From: Pilatotrama ljubarskyi | Lineage: Eukaryota; Basidiomycota; Agaricomycetes; Polyporales; Polyporaceae | Reading direction: 5' to 3' | NCBI GenBank assembly: GCA_022385805.1 | Contig: MU277839.1 | Location: 1-16,051 of the forward strand | DNA: 16,051 nt | Shown: positions 1 to 10,663 of the stretch, piece by piece | Numbering within the stretch: position 1 is the stretch's first letter | Layout of the letters: each line of letters starts with the position of its first letter | Translations under genes and position numbers: made by a program | The notes under the pieces: generated by a model | The model's database searches: none | What the model was told of the DNA's origin: nothing | Seen by the model: the letters and a program-made list of their open reading frames with translations, nothing else

Positions 1-740
1 AGTCTTTCGCTCACAGACTGAAGACTCTCTTTGTGCGGCTTACAGTCGTGCTCCTGCCTTCCAGGTTCAGAGTTCATCACGTCGTTATCCGGTATCGGTA
101 CAAACTCGTTGGCTGGCCTTTGGACATCCCGTTCTGCAACCTGAGCGAAATCCGCGGCGGCATGCTCCCTCTCTGCCGTCTCCTTGCTCTCTGGAACCAG
201 AACAAGCTCCGCTTCGAGCGTGCGACACCGGCTGACCTCGCGAACGCAGCGCGCGACCCAAAGAGCGTCCACCCGAGCCCGAAGCACTCCAAGCAGCTTG
301 CTCCACCAAGTGCATCGACCGCTGTGGTTGTAGCTCCCCTCGCGCTGCACCCCGGTGACCTCACCATTCTCGGCCTTCATCCGACGTCCACCCGGCCTTC
401 GCCGGCAGTCCTCGGTGCCCGCCCGCGCCGTCAGCGCAACGACGTCAAGAAGGCGCGCGCGCGCCCGGTGACGAACCCCGACAACCATCCTCCGAAGCGG
501 CCGCGGGCTGGTGTCAAGAGCGCTGAGTACGTTCTTGAGTCAGACATCGAGGAGCCTGCGGCGAAGCGGGGTCGGTACTGGCCTGTGGACGACCCTATCC
601 TGGAGTTTGTGCCCGTTCTCGCCAGGGACTCGGCGTCCTCAACTGAGGAGTGCGCGTCAGACTCGGAAATTGACGAGATAGAGACGGCCTCGGAGGGAAC
701 GGTAGGCAGAGAGAGCGAGTCCGAGATTGAGGAGTTCTGA
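1..740 (+). CDS. 3' part of an unnamed basidiomycete protein gene (5' end outside window)
   Basis: The frame is open from base 3 to a TGA at 738-740, about 245 codons, so the real start or an upstream exon lies left of the window. The GTG at 33 need not be a start. The first ~75 residues look structured and include YRYKLVGWPLDIPF followed by NLS and a GG...L..L..LW pattern. Similar GWP-IPF-NLS blocks recur, as I remember, in hypothetical proteins of wood-decay basidiomycetes whose role is unknown. The remainder is low complexity: proline- and basic-rich with KRPR and KRGR clusters that could serve as nuclear localisation signals, then a tail dense in S, E and D (for example SESEIEEF at the very end). 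A nuclear role is inference only. The gene converges on the ABC transporter to its right. Confidence 0.55.
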   Translation, partial: SFAHRLKTLFVRLTVVLLPSRFRVHHVVIRYRYKLVGWPLDIPFCNLSEIRGGMLPLCRLLALWNQNKLRFERATPADLANAARDPKSVHPSPKHSKQLAPPSASTAVVVAPLALHPGDLTILGLHPTSTRPSPAVLGARPRRQRNDVKKARARPVTNPDNHPPKRPRAGVKSAEYVLESDIEEPAAKRGRYWPVDDPILEFVPVLARDSASSTEECASDSEIDEIETASEGTVGRESESEIEEF

Positions 741-1226
741 GCATGCATGGGATGGATGCTGCGTAGCGCGGCCCTGTGTAGATACAAATCCGTCATCTTG
801 TTCTTGAAGCGCGCATGACTTGTGTGCAGAAAACGGTGCTGGACAGGCAGAGGAATGAGCGCCCAGGTCGGGGTGCTTGAGAAGGCAGGACATGCCATGA
901 GGATACGGGGTTCTCCCGGCTGCCCTGAGTCCAGCCTTGGCCGCTTGAGCCCGCCGTCACCCAGTGGAGTTTGAGTGAAGTCAAAAGGCAGCGGGTCACA
1001 CTGCCCCACCGTAACACATCACACCATGTACTGACCGCTCGCGCAAGCATTTGTCTTGTGTCTCGAAAATGCTCATTGACATTCAGAAGTAGCTAAATAC
1101 ACGTAGAACCAAGCGGTGTTCCAGGGCTGCACTGCAAGACTAACCGTCTCCGTTCCTCGGCCGTTGACAGCTCTTCAAGGCACTGTCCGCAAGCCATCCA
1201 CCATTCTACTCGGACCCGACGCCCGC
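741..1226. other. Convergent intergenic region
   Basis: About 490 bp between the stop of the left-hand gene (+) and the stop of the ABC transporter (-), so it should hold both 3' UTRs. Open frames on both strands look like chance reading of GC-rich DNA and show no domain. The C-terminal part expected of the ABC transporter (H-loop SSHRFG-type motif) was looked for here on the minus strand and not found. No RNA gene, repeat or terminator-like element is visible. Confidence 0.5.
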
Positions 1227-3955
1227 TCAACACCCACTCGGCAATCCACTTACCTGCGGACACACTCTTGTACTGGTTCTGTCTCCATGATTCCTTCCCT
1301 GGCTGTTGCGCTCACCTATCATTGCCAGCCGGCCGCCATTCTGCGCGCCTATTTGAGCATCCAACCGACTCGGATGCAACAAGATGTTCCCTCGCAGCTC
1401 CCGCAGGCGATTGAACAGGTCTGCCGAGGGTCAACTAAGAAGGCGCGATAGACTCGGGGACGCACACGCGGGGTCTACTCACCGTGCTCTGCCACGGGGT
1501 CAAGTGACGCGCTAGGCTCGTCGAAGAGCAGCAGGCCCACCTTCGCGTCGTCTGGCACCACGGAACGCATGAACGTCCTCGCGCTGAGCGGCAAGCCAGT
1601 TAGCTTATCATCTCGGCAGCGTCGACTTCCAGCGCAAATATAGAAAGAATGCCACGCCGTGGCGCGCAGAGTGCTCACACTGCTAGCCTCTGCATCTGGC
1701 CGCCGCTCAACGTGGACTGCTCGTTCGCCTTCATCCCTCCGAAGGCGCGCAGTGCGCTGTAGTCGACCTTGCGTCCAAAGAGCGTCGTGGTGCCCTCGGG
1801 CAGCCCGGTGTAGTAGTCGCGCACCGGGCGATCGAGGTAGGTGTCGAACCCCTCCGGCAGCTTCTCTATGAACTCTTCCGCACCACCGAGGCGCGCAGCG
1901 AGGCGCACGTGCTCGTCATTCGCCGCTCCGGACGGATCGCCTATCGCAATGTTGTCCCGGATCTATTCAGTTCCGAGTGAGCTCGGAGATCACCGCGACG
2001 TGTGGAGAGAGAGGTGCGTACCGAGAGGGGGAAGTGCGTGTAGTCCTGGAAGAGGACGGAGATGGCTTGGCGGAGATCCTTGAGCCGCAAGGTGCGAATG
2101 TCGAGCCCGTTGATCAGAATCTGCTCTTCGTCTGGATCGTACAGTCGGACTATCAACTTGAGAATCGTGCTCTTGCCAGAGCCGTTCGCTCCGACAATAA
2201 TCTGAACCGCCCGAATGAGCTCGGGTACACAAACTTGGGATGAGCACGCACGCAAAGTTGACCAGCGTTGATGCTGAAAGAGACATTCCTGAGCGCATAG
2301 TTTTCCGACCCAGGGTACTTGAAGGAAACATCCCTGATAGCCCGTCAGCTGAAAGGTCCCAGTCAGACGTTAGCCAGATTAGCTCACCGGAATTCAAGAG
2401 CAATGCCAGACCGAATCTGCGAGGCATCCTCCGGGAACGGGATGGTCCCGTCCTGAACCTTGTTTGGCACCTCCACGACCTCGTACAGCTTGCGAACCTG
2501 ACCAAGCTGCGCCACGAAGGACTGGCTCGAGTGCATCAGCTCGAACATGTTGTACGCAAAGCTATTGGTTGTCTCCTGCATCATCTGGAGAGATGCGAGC
2601 GAAACGGGCATGCTCGCAGGATACTGCACTGCTCGCAGGGTGAAGAATACCTATGTGGGGGAGGGTCAGGACGGGAGAGTACGAACGCGAGTGGACCACA
2701 GTCACCTGAGGGAGCTCGCGCAGAGGGTACTGCAAGAGGGAGTATAAGCTGAGTCTGTTACGCCCCGTTATCCCGCCGAGCTGCCACTCCTTAAACTCGG
2801 TGTCACCATCACCGACACGCTCGGAAGCACTCTCGTACTCTGCGACGATGATTGAGAATATGCATCATGGCGGGGAGAGAACTACGCACCAGAGACAGCG
2901 TACTCGGCTAGGTTGCCTGCGACAATTTCTTTCCTGTGGGTGACTTCTTTCATGGCACGCAACCAGCCATGGAGCTTGAGGTAATCCTTGTTCGTGGTGG
3001 TAGCAGCCCATACTACGTCACGAGCTCAGCACTTGACCGCAGACCAAGCATTGGACGAGGGACTCACCTTGCGGCCGGCCAATGAGGAAATCCAGACGAG
3101 AGAACCAGTCAACCGTATGCGACGCCAGAGAAACTCCGGCAAGAAGCAACCCATCCCTCTGCGCTCTCAATGCCCGATAGAGCACCCAGACTTGCGAGCC
3201 CGCCTGAATGCCAGCCCTGACGAAGCCCGACATCATCTGCAGAGTCTCCCAGGCCAAGGGCGGCACGAAATAACCCCTGGGCGTGACCTCTTCAAGCTGC
3301 CGCTGCAGCGCCGTCGTCTCGTACGTCGGCAGGTCGAGCCGCGCGCGAGCACGGAAGATATGGGCGTCGTACCAGGCCCGGATGCGCCACATCAGGCCGC
3401 TCTGGATGCGGCTGCTGGCATGGTCGACGAGCCGTTTCGCCAACGTACAGGCGACGCGCGCCGCACAGATGTAGAGGAGGCGATCCTTGTCAACTTTGCG
3501 GGTGTCGATCGCTACTTGCATCTGCGCTCGCTGGGCTTCAGTATTTGAAATCTGCATCGGTATGACTGCCACGTACAATTCCCAGCAGCTGTCCTTGGTA
3601 CCTGAACACAGCCGCATCTTCAATATCCGAAAAATCGCAACAGTCTCTGAACATACCACAGAGCGAGAGCCGGTAGCGACGCTTTCGCCAGCTCCAGCGC
3701 AAAGAAAATGGAGAGCAAGAGCTTGCAGGTCGGGATTGACAAAACATCCTTGATCATCCTCGAGACATAGGGCAAGCTCTTCAGGATCTCGGCTTGGTTC
3801 TCAAGTATGGACGCTCCGGGTATAGATAGGGCCTTCGCTTGAGGCTTCTCCTCGTAGAGGTCCCATACCCCGAGTCGCGTGTGCTTTACGCGCTTGGAGT
3901 CGTTTGGGTCGAATACTCCCTTCTGGTCCGATACCCGTCTGTGTCTTAGTAGCAT
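1227..3955 (-). CDS. Half-size ABC transporter (TMD-NBD), 11 exons, aberrant C-terminus
   Basis: Exons on the minus strand: 3955-3657, 3601-3577, 3521-3068, 3012-2890, 2839-2706, 2650-2388, 2333-2252, 2201-2022, 1962-1679, 1583-1483, 1420-1227. They sum to 2139 nt, in frame, 712 residues, with ten GT-AG introns of 50-95 bp. The N-terminal half contains WDLYEE, membrane-like helices around residues 75-110 and 210-260, and [12 protein letters not shown], as in a basidiomycete ABC family. The nucleotide-binding domain shows Walker [10 protein letters not shown] (464-472), Q-loop FQD (Q512), signature LSGGQMQR (605-612), Walker B LLLFDEP (D636, E637) and D-loop SASLDP. After RELRGN (~660) the expected switch-histidine segment (KTMxFSSHRFG type) is missing and 52 unrelated residues run to a TGA. 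The substrate is unknown; membrane export or exchange is the family role. The protein may be non-functional, or a late exon may be missing. Confidence 0.85.
3577..3601 (-). other. 25-nt microexon of the ABC transporter
   Basis: Exon 1 ends at 3657 before GTATGT. Only 25 nt (3601-3577), encoding roughly YQGQLLGI, are kept before a second intron begins with GTACGT at 3576. Both flanking introns are 55 bp. Splicing this way restores the family pattern LWY-G-QLL-I followed by AIDTRKVDK. Reading straight through exon 1 instead gives a stop after [12 protein letters not shown]. Confidence 0.75.
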
Positions 3956-3997
3956 ATTGAGGGAGCGCAGACGGTAGGGGAGGCGGTTCGATAGCGG

Positions 3998-4005
3998 CCT
4001 TTATA
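3998..4005 (-). promoter_or_regulatory. TATA box of the ABC transporter gene
   Basis: On the minus strand the sequence is TATAAAGG, ending 43 bp before the ATG at 3955-3953. This spacing suits a short 5' leader and supports that ATG as the start. No in-frame ATG upstream of it gives a better N-terminus. Confidence 0.5.
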
Positions 4006-4652
4006 CCGTCAGGTTCGCTGAGACTGCGGAAACTCGGACAACGCCGGCGGAGCCGCTATGATGACTGGGTGGCAGGACCGCAGGGCGGCTGCGAACAGCG
4101 TTCCCACAGACTCCTTGGGCCACATCAAGGCGAACAGCTCAGAAGCCGGCCGCTGTATGTCATCTGCATGATGAGGAGTGATTTCGTGGTTCGTCAGTCC
4201 GAGGCGGGACGCTGCAGATATTGCTCAGATGTACTCACGCGCTGTCAAGGCAAGCCTGAGCTGCGCTGTAGCGGACGGCGAGCAATCTCTGTTCACCATC
4301 GCCTCGTATGCATTTGCACCATATGATGAACTGTCGTATATGCTGCCCTATAACTATTGTTTACTCAGCTCGAGCCTCGAACGGTCATGGCCAGCTGCAT
4401 GTGAGTTATGATATGCATGCAGTGAAGTTGACAGACGCTCATAAGCATCCAAGATGACCCGGAGCTGGATTCGAAGGACCACTGAAATGCGACCGGACGC
4501 AGAGCCTGGCCTTCGTCTCGCCGTTGCGAGATCCACGTCTGCCGGTCCTCCGGCCGTCCCCCGGGGTCCGGCGGGTGTGGGCGTCGCTGCAGAAGCTCCC
4601 ATTGGCGGACGAGTGGTGGAGACCGGCGCTGTCCCAGCAGTATCGGCGATTG
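4006..4652. other. Divergent intergenic region (ABC transporter / phosphatase promoters)
   Basis: About 650 bp between two divergently transcribed genes. It holds the ABC TATA box at its left edge and a reverse CCAAT box and a CRE-like palindrome at its right edge. Frames in the interval (for example 4069-4326 and 4178-4411 on +) show no recognisable domain and I treat them as non-coding. Confidence 0.5.
4599..4606 (-). promoter_or_regulatory. CCAAT box upstream of the phosphatase
   Basis: The plus strand reads CCATTGGC, that is GCCAATGG on the minus strand, about 55 bp upstream of the ATG at 4660. CCAAT boxes work in either orientation in fungi as binding sites for the HAP/NF-Y complex. A single pentamer could occur by chance; position is the main support. 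Confidence 0.35.
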
Positions 4653-4660
4653 TGACGTCA
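4653..4660. promoter_or_regulatory. CRE-like palindrome TGACGTCA at the phosphatase start
   Basis: A perfect 8-bp TGACGTCA whose last A is the first base of the ATG at 4660. This is the binding site of ATF/CREB bZIP factors such as fission-yeast Atf1, which acts downstream of the stress MAP kinase. Overlap with the ATG would be odd for a promoter site unless transcription starts further downstream and translation begins at the in-frame ATG at 4996. Confidence 0.4.
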
Positions 4661-7600
4661 TGGAAAGCCTAGACCGCCGGGAGGGCTGGGGAAATAATAT
4701 TCGGCATTTCCTTGCCTTTCGCGTTGATTCCTCACCACCATCGTCTTCATCATCGACGACCTCTTGCTCGCCGTTGCGGACATCGTCCAGACCCTTTCCT
4801 TTCTCCTCCTCATCCTCCACCACGACGTCAAACACTATTCCTCCTTCTGCCTCCGGCCATCCGGAGGAGTCGTTTGACAGCTTCGCGGCAGCCATCTCCG
4901 CCCGCTATGCTCAACAGGCGACATCTCTGATCACCCTCAATAGTCCCTCGCTATCGCTCTCGCCGCCCAAACCGTCGTTGAAGGCTGCGCCAGCAATGGC
5001 GGCCACTCCGGCGATGATGCCGCCTCCAATTGCTTTGTCAAATTCTCTTCCTGCGGCTGCTTCTCCATCCGTCGCCGCCTCTTCCGTCTCCCTACCCCCG
5101 AGCGCTTTCACGGCCCTACCTCCGTCCGCTCTGAAGACTGTGCTGTCTGACCCTGCCGCTCTGATTCTTGATATTCGCCCGCATAATGCGTATCTACAAG
5201 CCCGCATACCCAACGCGCTATCACTTTCCGTCCCTTCCACTCTCCTCAAGCGTCCACTATTCTCGCTGTCTAGGCTTGCAGACATGCTCCCAACTTCTTC
5301 CGCTCGGGAGAGGTTCTCCAAGTGGCCGGAGGCGTCACGTATTGTGGTGTATGATGCCGATTCCGCGTCGATACCATCGCACATCCAGGCGAACAATCTG
5401 CTCGGACTGATGCGCAAGTTCCGGAGCGAGGGATTCCCATCCGACAGGGAGGTAGCTTGGCTTCGTGGAGGATTCCATGCTGTGTGGAAGGACTACCCGG
5501 AGCTCGTGGACCAAGAACCGCCACCGGAAGAAGCGGACGAGGATGACGCGCCCGCAGAGTTGATATCTGGCGAGGGCGCCGGTCTTGTGGGGAAGACTGT
5601 CTCGGCCCCTGCGGAAGCTCGTGTCCTCCGTGCAAAGCACCTACCGAAGACCGCGTTCACCCTGGACTCCACTGTTCCGTTGCGTCCGAGGGTACGTTCA
5701 TCTTGCCTGCATGAAGGACTGACGTAGATTGATCGTGATTGGCTAGGTCATGCAACCACCTTCCTCTGTACCGATGCAAGTCGTCCCACCAACGCCTGCT
5801 ATGCCTCGTCAAGACCCTTTCTCCAAGGTAGCGACTGTCCCTCCAACCCCAGGAGCGGAGGGGTTGGGTCCGATGCCGCCCGCGCAGCCTGCAAGGAAGG
5901 CGGACTTCACGTTGCGACTACCGCCCGGCCTGGTTCGCCCCAAGACCGCAGGTGGAGCCGCAGTACCCGCAGGTCCGCTGTACAGTATGCCTACGCTCTC
6001 CCCCCATTACACGCATTCCGGGACCTACAACCGCAACGCGAGTTATTCTGTGCCTGGTCGACAGGTGAGTCGACAATGATGTCGTTATCTCATGGTGCTC
6101 ACAACATGCCAAGGTCGCGTATAATCCATTTTTCGATACTATTCGGCAGAACATCGAACTGGGCAGTAGAGATCCGAAGAACTCGAATGGCGAGGGCATC
6201 CCTCTGAAGCTGCCAAGGCGAGTACGTCGGCGCGTCGGCGAGCTTCCGTTTGAGTGGCTTCGTGAGATTGCGCGGAAGAGCCGGCGCGTCACCGAGAGCA
6301 GTAGCACGGCCGACGAGCAGGAATCTTCAAGCGAAAGCGACGGAGATAGCGGCGGAGAGAAGCGGAAGCCGCACACGGAAGCCGTCCATGCCCAAGGCCC
6401 CTCCGTCGCCCCGTCGGAGCCTCGGAGATTTGACTCGATGGCACGACGCTCGCCTCCAAAGTCACGGTCCTCGTCGCCTGCGCAGCCCGTTCCTATACGA
6501 CCCTTGGGCTCCGGACAAGATGCATCGTCATCGAGTCCGTCAAGTCCCACGCCCTCGTCGCACTCCCACTCACCTCCTGACGCCGATGACCTCACCCGGG
6601 CGCTCGAGAACCAGTTCTACAGGATCGAGCTGGGCGAGCAGAAGCGGCTACTCGGTGTCATGGAAAGGCACAGTATGGAGAGCGGGAAGGTCATCCAGGA
6701 GGGTGGCGGTGTACGCGGAACGCTTGGAACTTTCCCCTCAGGGAAGAATGCAGAGGGACAGCCTGTCGTAGGTGCGACCGTTGTAAACGAGGGCGACCCC
6801 AAGGCTGCTGCGGCCATCGGGGAGGAGGCCGTCTCGTCGTTCCCTTACAGTATCACTGCTGGTCTGGAGAAGGGTGCTAAGAATAGGTCAGTGGAACCCT
6901 CTTTGGTATGTGCATTGGTTTTTTGACCAAGAAAAACAGGTACCGCAACATCTGGCCGTTCGAGCACGCCCGCGTGCGTCTACGCAAGACGAAGCCGGAC
7001 GATGACGACTACATGAATGCGAGCTACGTGCAGCCTCTGGGGACGACAAAGCGCTATATTGCCACGCAAGGCCCTTTGCCTGCCACCTTTACGGATTTCT
7101 GGACGTGAGTAGTCGCTAGCAAGCCTGGAGGAACTTGCACTGACGTCACTCCCTTCACAGCCTCTGCTGGGAACAGAACGTGCACGTAATCGTGATGCTC
7201 ACACGCGAGATCGAAGGGTCTTCAGTAAAGTGCGGGAAGTACTGGGAAGAGGGCTCCTATGGTCCCCTTCGCCTGCGCCTTCTGGAGACCAACGATACTC
7301 CCGAGCGGGAACGGAAGCGTCGCGAGAGCGAGATCAGTGGCGGATTCTTCAGCTCTCACGTCCCCCAGCCCAAACCGATGCCTAAAGCCAAGTCGAAGAA
7401 GGGCAAGACTAAGGATACCGGGCTGCAGCACGATGAGGACGAAGAGAACACGGCGACGATCAAGCGCGTCTTCGAGCTGACGAACACCGCTTACCCGCAA
7501 GCACCACCCCGCATAGTCACGCAGTTCCAGTATCTGGGGTGGCCTGATCTCAACGTCCCCGAGGATCCCCGAGGCGTCCTGGACCTCATTCGTCAGGTAG

Positions 7601-9528
7601 AAGACGCCGTCGAGCAGTCTCGCGCCTTCGGCGAGAAGCAGTGGGGCGAAGGTCCGTTGTACCGCCGGACACGTCCCAAGCAGCCCAGTCCAGAACGGTT
7701 GCCAAACGGGGAAACGGTGGTCACTGGTCCCGAGAAGTCCGTCGACGAGGTCGATCCTGTCACGGGCGTGTCTGTGCTCGCGAAGGAGAACGCGCCGGTA
7801 CTGCTCCATTGCTCGGCCGGGGTGGGTCGGACAGGCGGCTTCATCGCCGTCGACGCTGTGCTCGACGGCGTCCGGCGGGAGATGCGGAAGCGGAAGGAGG
7901 GCATAGTGAAGGAGACCGCCACGGCGGAGGCTGCATCGACCTTCGGCCTGAATCGTCGCGGCAGCCATAGTCGCAGCAGGAGTAGGAGCGCCAGCGCCGT
8001 CAGCCAGACGCCCGAACCTATGGAGGTCGATTCCAGCCGGAGCCCAAGTCCAGCCCCGCGTGCCCAGGAGCTGCCAGCGGTAACCGTCCCGGTGACTGCT
8101 GGGGACCGCGAGGTACATGTTCCTGTTGCCAACATCGCGGAGTCTGTGCCGATGGATGTCGACGAGCGTCAGGACGGCACCACAGCGACTGCTTCATCCC
8201 CTGCTTTCTCCGCTCTGGGACTGAAGCGGATGGACGTACCTACGCCGTTGATGAAGGCTTCTCCGGCATTGGTTGACGAAGTCAGGCGCGCCACCATGCG
8301 TGCGTGGCCATCCATGCCGCCTCCCACCCCTGGACCGTCGTCCATGACCGCTGCCTTGGGTGAAGACTCCTCACGGCATGTTCCGTCCAGCATCATGTCA
8401 GAGAGCAGTTCAGACTTCACCAGCTCCGCGACTAACACCCGATCGCGTGCATCCGAAAGCCCGCCGACAAGTCATGCCGACAGCTCGACCAGCGCCATGG
8501 TAGGCAAGACGGCAAGGCTCTCGATGGCAAGTCCGTCACCACCGATGGAGGAGAAGCCCCTCCCGCCGAACGAGGCGGACCCGAGGAAGCGCACTGCGTC
8601 AGTCTCGTCTTCAACGTCATCTCAGATGGCAGGACAGGCAGATCAGGAGCCACACGGTGCGCATCACGCCCATTCGCGGCCGTCACTGGCTTCACAATCG
8701 CTTTGGCTCAACTCTTGGCGGTCAGAAGTGCACTCTTCCGACATGTCGCGCAGGGCGGACGGGTCATCCCCGGCGCCGTTAGGAAGACCCTCCAAGACGA
8801 GCTCGAACGAGAACTTACAAACCACAACCGAAGCGACCGTGCGTCCGGGTCCTCCCACTCCGGATCTGAAGGAGCCGAGGAAGCTGCATGACGACTCGTC
8901 GCCACCCCTCCTCTCCACGTACGATGAGCCGATCAGGCAGGTGATCGAGGACATGCGCGAGCAGCGCATGAGCTTGTGCCAAAGCTTGAGACAATACGTC
9001 TTCGTCCATCGGGCCATTATCGAGGGGGCGCTGATGATCGTCGACGAGGAGAAGAGGAGGGAGAGGGAAGAGGGAAGTGAGGGACTGCAGAGCAGAGGGG
9101 CGAACAAACCGCAGATTGAAGCCGGCCGCGACTCTGTCCAGCAGCAAGCCTCGGTCCCTCTACCGGCGGAAACCGGCCAGAACCAGGCGCGAGAGGGGTC
9201 GCAAGGCTCGGCGCGCGGAGGGAACACTGGATCGCCGACGATGGCTTCTGATTTGGAACCCCAGGTCTCTCGCAAGCGCAGCTTCCCGGAGTTCGTCGCC
9301 GGCAATACCATCGTCGAAGGCGTCGTTTCGTCCAGCAGTGTCGCGTCGCCGGCCAGGCCCAAGCGCGTGGCCAGTCCGGCGGAGCTGACGAAGGAGGACA
9401 TCGAGGGCGGTGTGTTGCTCACGAAGCGGCCGAGCGTGAAGCGCAGGCAGCGTCCCAGCGATGTGGGCGGACCGCGCCCCCAGTTCGACACTGCGCTCCT
9501 CAATGCCTCGCTGCCGGACGCGCAGTAG
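4660..9528 (+). CDS. Rhodanese-like + protein tyrosine phosphatase, Pyp/Ptp2-3-type MAPK phosphatase
   Basis: Exons 4660-5691, 5747-6064, 6114-6886, 6940-7104 and 7161-9528 with introns of 55, 49, 53 and 56 bp give ~1551 residues. Residues ~160-285 form a rhodanese-like domain (ALILDIRP... to WLRGGFHAVWKDYPEL); its catalytic cysteine position reads VVYDAD (D232), so it is probably non-enzymatic. A basic stretch followed by hydrophobics (RRVRRRVGELPF, ~485-496) could dock a MAP kinase. The PTP domain starts near residue 709 (NIWPFEHARVRL) and has YMNASYV, QGPLPATFTDFW, the WPD loop (D892), the P-loop HCSAGVGRTG (C980, R986) and the Q-loop MREQRMSLCQSLRQY (Q1370, Q1374). A ~335-residue low-complexity insert separates P-loop and Q-loop. 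By analogy with Pyp1/Pyp2 and Ptp2/Ptp3 it probably dephosphorylates stress MAP kinases (inference). The start is uncertain: 4660 or the in-frame ATG at 4996. Confidence 0.88.
7141..7148. promoter_or_regulatory. Second perfect TGACGTCA, inside phosphatase intron 4
   Basis: A full CRE palindrome lies in the 56-bp intron 7105-7160, some 2.5 kb from the first copy at 4653. It may be chance, but both perfect copies that I found in the window belong to this one gene. Confidence 0.25.
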
Positions 9529-10663
9529 TCGCCCACAGTCCTGTGTCTGGATCCCGGATTCAATTCTCTCTGTAATTCTGGAACGTCTTTTCTTCTGCCA
9601 CGTTGTCGCCATAGTTCCTATTCGTCTTGTAATCGTTCTGGACGCTTCTTGTTCCCGCTTAAAGGAGGTTTAACCCTGTCATCAGCTACCCGTACGGTTT
9701 CTTGCGTCCGCGTTGATCCATTCTGCATCTGTACCGCCATGTATCCCGTGCTTTTGCCATTATCCATCGACATCGACATACCTCTCGACTCGCGCACATA
9801 TGATCTTGTCCCTGCACCTGCTCCACGGCCCTCGCGCACACCTGCACAACGACACGCTCCGCACGCACACACACCGTCGCATCTGCTCTCGCATTCGGCC
9901 GCGCGCACATCCATACTCGTATACCTATGCATCTGTAGCCAGCTGGCGTTCAGTAGACCATGCGTTGTTCACGCGCGCCTCCACTGTATTATATCCGCAT
10001 ATTCCGCTATCGAATTCTCTAATCGCCCTACTCACCCCTACCTTCAGACGTCGGCCGTTGGTGGAAAAGGCAGCGCCAAAGGCCACAAGTACTGTGGTCG
10101 ACATGAATTAGGCGGGCGGTCGGCAGCGGGCGCGTTGCCCTCCTCGTCTCCCTGCCTCCTTGCCGACAAACAGCAATACCACTCGCAGGTACGCGCACAG
10201 CGGTGGATCCGCAGCCACGGGTGATGAGGTCTCCCCAACTGCTGGCTAGCTATAGGTGCCCGAGTCCCTCGCGGTGCGGCAGCACTCAATTTGAATACCC
10301 CTCCACTGCAGCCCTAAATCGGCCTTCGCGCCTTCTCTTTGCGCATTATGCGCGCTCCGTCTCCATCTAACTTCGCTGCTCGCAAGCCTCCAGTTCTGAG
10401 CTCTGGGTGCCAGCGCGCCCGTCTTCATCCCGGTCTGCCTCGCTCTCGCACTCTGTTCACACTCTGGGCACCTATCTCTGGACCATCGCAAACACCGCTA
10501 CCTCATACTTGTCAACATGACGCGCCTCCCAAGAGCTACGCACCGCGGCAGCGCGGCTATGCCTGCACCCGCGGGCCCGGGCCAGCACTGCGCACCAGCC
10601 AGTCTACAAACACGCATGTGCGCATGGCATCCGGCGCCGGACTGAGCTCTCTAGAGTGTTCGC

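Noticed and set aside
431..1009. Minus-strand frame of 192 codons near the left edge
   Set aside because: It overlaps the left-hand gene antisense, has no motif and does not supply the missing ABC C-terminus.
1116..1451. Plus-strand frame of 111 codons
   Set aside because: It lies antisense to the last ABC exon and 3' region and has no recognisable feature.
2988..3548. Plus-strand frame across ABC transporter exons 3 and 4
   Set aside because: The minus strand carries the recognisable transporter helices; the plus reading is a shadow.
7222..8118. Long minus-strand open frame opposite the phosphatase
   Set aside because: It is antisense to conserved PTP motifs (WPD loop, HCSAGVGRTG) and shows no domain; GC-rich coding DNA often leaves such frames.
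8664..9563. Second long minus-strand frame opposite the phosphatase C-terminus
   Set aside because: Composition is S/R/L-rich without motifs, and the plus strand carries the conserved Q-loop here.
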